64,000 bases of DNA from a virus. Each line of letters opens with the position of its first letter. The first letter of the stretch is position 1. The notes beneath the pieces were generated by a model that had not been told where the DNA came from, ran no database searches, and was given only the letters and a program-made list of their open reading frames with translations. Made by a program: the position numbers and the translations under genes. Shown piece by piece: positions 61,506 through 64,000 of the stretch. Where the stretch lies: positions 1 to 64,000 of the IMG/VR virus record IMGVR_UViG_3300026382_000006. The stretch is one strand, 5' to 3'.

Positions 61506-62003
61506 TTGGAAGATCATATATTAAATAAATTCCAAACCTTAATTGTAGCTCCGCTGATATCCGAGAACGATGAATTTAGTATTTTAAAATTTGTTTTTAA
61601 ACATATTAAATCTATAGCTAATAATAAAGACTTAATTTTAAACTATCCTGAAGCAGACGTAGTAAAGAAATTAATTTATGATACCAGTAATCAATTTGAT
61701 TTAAATAATGATTTTCCTGCATTAACTACTATAGAATATAAAAGAGAAGAAGATCCGTATTTGATGTCAGGTATAGAGCATGAAATATTAAATTATTTAG
61801 AATTAGATATTTATAAACATACTGGATTATCTTTAAAAGAGTATTTAAATTTACCAATTCGTGAGGCTGATACTATTGCTGATATGGTATTAGTAAAAAT
61901 AGATAAGTTAAATAAACAAATGGAAGGACTAGAAAAAAATATTAAAGAGAGTATTCCAGAAGAAATTCGTAATATTCAACCCGATCTGAGAGACTATTAT
62001 TAA
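61506..62003 (+). CDS. Hub operon protein, possibly read from a non-ATG or frameshifted start
   Basis: The best conventional start is TTG at 61506, but its ribosome site is poor. The same frame is open from 61416, overlapping the end of the 476-aa gene, and the upstream translation (NFEGIGRELASYIEEAYGLE) looks coding. HTGLSLKEYLNLPIREADTI in the middle resembles the hub assembly factor region of T4-type gp51/gp26 genes. Either a rare start codon or -1 frameshift joins it to the 476-aa protein. Clearly protein coding. Confidence 0.65.
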   Translation: MEDHILNKFQTLIVAPLISENDEFSILKFVFKHIKSIANNKDLILNYPEADVVKKLIYDTSNQFDLNNDFPALTTIEYKREEDPYLMSGIEHEILNYLELDIYKHTGLSLKEYLNLPIREADTIADMVLVKIDKLNKQMEGLEKNIKESIPEEIRNIQPDLRDYY

Positions 62004-62014
62004 AAGGATAACAA

Positions 62015-62701
62015 ATGGATAAGATTAAAAATAGCATTTATATAGATTTGGATAGTCTCTTAGATACACGGTTTTCTCTTCTAACAGAAATGAGTCCTAA
62101 AATAGCAGGTGAAGTGTTATTAAATAAACAATATTTTAATAGATTAAGAGATAGTTTTCCTCCAATACCTGAAATAGTATTTAAAACATTCTATAAATAT
62201 AGAGATAACAGTTTATTAAAGACCGCAATACGTACACATATTACTGATGTTTTATTTTCTGAAGTATGTTATGTAGAATTGAATCCACAAATTAAAGAGG
62301 GTGTTAAAGTAGCTAATATAGTAATAAATACATATCCTTATAGACTAACAAAAAAAGAAATAGATGATATTAAAAAATCTATTAGATTCACTATGGGTAA
62401 TATAGATTTCAATATCAAAGATACATACTTTAATCCTTATAATGTAAGTTTAACAGATTTTAAAGAATTCTACAGTATTATTATGTATGATGGATTAAAC
62501 TGGTTAAAATATAGAATTGCTACTAATGAGTTTTTTAATTTTAACATGCCAAGCACTAGACTATATATACCTGCATTTTTGGAGAAAATAGAAAAAAATA
62601 AAAATATTGAAGACATATTTAAAGATATGAAAAGATCTATGGAATACTTCATAGATTTACAATTTACACCTGTAAAAATGTTTAGTTTAAAACATGAATA
62701 A
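62015..62701 (+). CDS. Hypothetical hub operon protein, 228 aa
   Basis: Unknown. AAAAGGA lies before the ATG. Mixed alpha/beta; contains TRLYIPAFLEKIEKN and several aromatic residues. Last gene of the plus-strand operon, likely a baseplate component by context. Confidence 0.6.
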   Translation: MDKIKNSIYIDLDSLLDTRFSLLTEMSPKIAGEVLLNKQYFNRLRDSFPPIPEIVFKTFYKYRDNSLLKTAIRTHITDVLFSEVCYVELNPQIKEGVKVANIVINTYPYRLTKKEIDDIKKSIRFTMGNIDFNIKDTYFNPYNVSLTDFKEFYSIIMYDGLNWLKYRIATNEFFNFNMPSTRLYIPAFLEKIEKNKNIEDIFKDMKRSMEYFIDLQFTPVKMFSLKHE

Positions 62702-62728
62702 TAGGTAGAGGAATTTTCCTCTACCTAT
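62701..62728. terminator. Bidirectional hairpin
   Basis: ATAGGTAGAGGAA / TTCCTCTACCTAT between convergent genes, with both stop codons inside or adjacent. Confidence 0.7.
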
Positions 62729-64000
62729 ATGTTAATTTCTTCGATACGTTCTTTCTCTAGTATTTCATCGTTTTCAAATTTACCTTCCAGTAAGTGCTCC
62801 ATTTTGTTTAACCTACGTTTCATATCGTCATCCATTTTTATTTTACCGGTATTTATATCTACCTCTAAAAATGGATTAATTCTGAATCTAGGCGATGGTG
62901 ACTTTTTAACAATATACAGGATGTTACCTAGATATAGATCTTCAGCATGTAAGTTCCTAGCAAAGTGAGGGAAACTAGCTTTCTTATCTCTTTTCACACC
63001 AGAACCACGATTTTGATCTTCTAGGATAGCAGTAATTTTAGGATAATAGTTATCTCCAGAATAATCAATAGGCATTAATGCCAAGTTAGTAGCTCCTTTG
63101 ATTAAACTAAATATTTTCCTACTAGTCAAATGTTTGTTAAACAAGTTCTCAATATCTCTTAAACTTAATTTATCACCCTTTTTGGTATATTCCTTATTTA
63201 TTCCATAAAAGATTTTATTTATACCTGCAATGATTTCAAACATTAGATAATATATCACATCTATATATCTAAATTCTAAATTAGAGCTCCTCCTTTCTGA
63301 ATTAATTACTAGTTCGTTATAATTCTTAATAATATAAGCTACCAAGTCATAAAAGTCTTCTATTACAATTCCGGATTCTTTTAGTTTAGCATCAATAATA
63401 GGATCTATATAAGTATTAATTACACTTATATATTCCTGCATAGCATTTAATATTTTATCTTGGGTATACTTGTTTCTAAATATTACTTTACCCAGTAATA
63501 CTCTCCAAAATGTATTTTCATCCATTCTAGACTTACCTGTTAATATATCTGGTAAATGTCTAGAAAATACATTTATTAAATCAAAGCTATAAATTAATCC
63601 ACCTATTACTGATTCCATAAATGGATTTACTTTATCTTTTTCTACTAAAATTTTGATACCATGTGGTCTATAATTTGGATCGTGTAGAATTCTAGGTTTT
63701 ACACCAGTAGACTCAAACACTGTATATTTTTCTCTTTCTTTATCAGTGACCATGTCGTCTGGTCCTTTTATAATTGGTTTAGTATTAAAATACTTTTCAA
63801 ACACACCATAAAAACCGTTTCTAACAAATAGATATAACGCCATAGGTACCTTATCGTTTACTCCTTGTGTGAATTTATAAGCTCTACTATGAATTACTGG
63901 CACAGGTGTTTTTACTCCGTCTATTAAAATATTTCTTTCCATTCTTTTAAATATTAATTTATCTTTCAATAGCCTTACAAAGACTTCTTTATTTGTAGGA
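62725..64000 (-). CDS. Hypothetical protein, at least 424 aa, 5' end outside the window
   Basis: The frame is open from 62725 to the window edge at 64000, so the true start is upstream; a TTG at 63969 is only the first available start. Not recognised. It has GVKRDKKASFPHFARNLHAED and LGNILYIVKKSPSPRFRINP (about 85 residues from the end) as its best-defined blocks, followed by an acidic MDDDMKRRLNKMEHLLEG tail. A structural or polymerase-associated role is possible but unsupported. Confidence 0.6.
   Translation of the reverse strand, partial: PTNKEVFVRLLKDKLIFKRMERNILIDGVKTPVPVIHSRAYKFTQGVNDKVPMALYLFVRNGFYGVFEKYFNTKPIIKGPDDMVTDKEREKYTVFESTGVKPRILHDPNYRPHGIKILVEKDKVNPFMESVIGGLIYSFDLINVFSRHLPDILTGKSRMDENTFWRVLLGKVIFRNKYTQDKILNAMQEYISVINTYIDPIIDAKLKESGIVIEDFYDLVAYIIKNYNELVINSERRSSNLEFRYIDVIYYLMFEIIAGINKIFYGINKEYTKKGDKLSLRDIENLFNKHLTSRKIFSLIKGATNLALMPIDYSGDNYYPKITAILEDQNRGSGVKRDKKASFPHFARNLHAEDLYLGNILYIVKKSPSPRFRINPFLEVDINTGKIKMDDDMKRRLNKMEHLLEGKFENDEILEKERIEEINI

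Noticed and set aside
61501-61524. ATG at 61501 as start of the hub operon gene
   Set aside because: Its frame closes after seven codons.
62725-64000. Second RNA polymerase beta gene
   Set aside because: Only one short block looks like the beta HPxxxG region, and the remaining length shows no beta motif in order.
1-64000. tRNA genes, CRISPR arrays and insertion sequences
   Set aside because: No cloverleaf with a GTTCGA-type loop, no regularly spaced repeats and no transposase-like ORF or terminal repeats were noticed by eye; a tRNAscan run would be decisive for tRNAs.

Overview
The window is a piece of a large, strongly AT-rich (by eye about 30% GC) genome of a tailed, contractile-type phage, very probably a jumbo myovirus. 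The main reasons are a phage-type multisubunit RNA polymerase broken into separate genes, a gp5/PAAR-like puncturing tip, a 1735-aa tape-measure candidate, a Rad50/gp46-like recombination ATPase, RuvC, a family B DNA polymerase exonuclease module and class I ribonucleotide reductase genes. A two-gene spanin pair (inner-membrane protein plus lipoprotein) points to a Gram-negative host. Coding is dense, with short gaps, strong AAGGAG ribosome sites and all three stop codons in ordinary use. I see no tRNA, rRNA, CRISPR or IS element. No gene-free stretch exceeds about 300 bases except the intron in the polymerase gene.

Layout. 1-9.9 kb, minus strand: RNA polymerase beta (interrupted by a group I intron), six small genes including a MYG1/UPF0160 nuclease, beta' N-terminal subunit. 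10-19.2 kb: tape-measure candidate, four minus-strand unknowns probably tied to the virion, then structural genes and a RuvC resolvase. 19.2-27.6 kb: AAA ATPase, spanins, tail-tip set (PAAR, partner, gp5-like spike), gp46-like ATPase with two tiny membrane ORFs. 27.7-33.7 kb: wHTH protein, RNase H, first tail-fibre set and a lytic transglycosylase endolysin. 33.7-47.7 kb: metabolic and accessory region with CYTH-like protein, NrdA/NrdB, HNH nuclease, SF2 helicase, divergent ThyX, M17 leucyl aminopeptidase, membrane proteins and an NlpC/YiiX-like enzyme. 47.8-53.7 kb: second tail-fibre/adhesin cluster. 53.8-59.5 kb: DNA polymerase exonuclease part, beta' C-terminal subunit. 59.6-62.7 kb: plus-strand operon that resembles baseplate-hub assembly genes. 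62.7-64 kb: partial unknown gene.

Regulation. Two recurring upstream motifs can be read by eye. TATATATTATTAA (or a close variant) sits upstream of single minus-strand accessory genes and resembles the AT-rich early promoters of phiKZ-like phages. A second element, TGAAAA 8-17 bases before the ribosome site, heads RNA polymerase, replication and virion operons. Gene ends carry strong hairpins that often contain the stop codons of both convergent genes, and many minus-strand terminators end in a TTTTTTCTTTTTT-like tail.

The most notable items are the ORF-less group I intron in the catalytic subunit gene of the phage RNA polymerase, a phage-borne leucyl aminopeptidase and MYG1 nuclease, a divergent ThyX-like enzyme, a polymerase B gene that stops after motif A, and a possible reading-frame switch in the hub operon. 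All functions are inferred by reading motifs; no database search was run.
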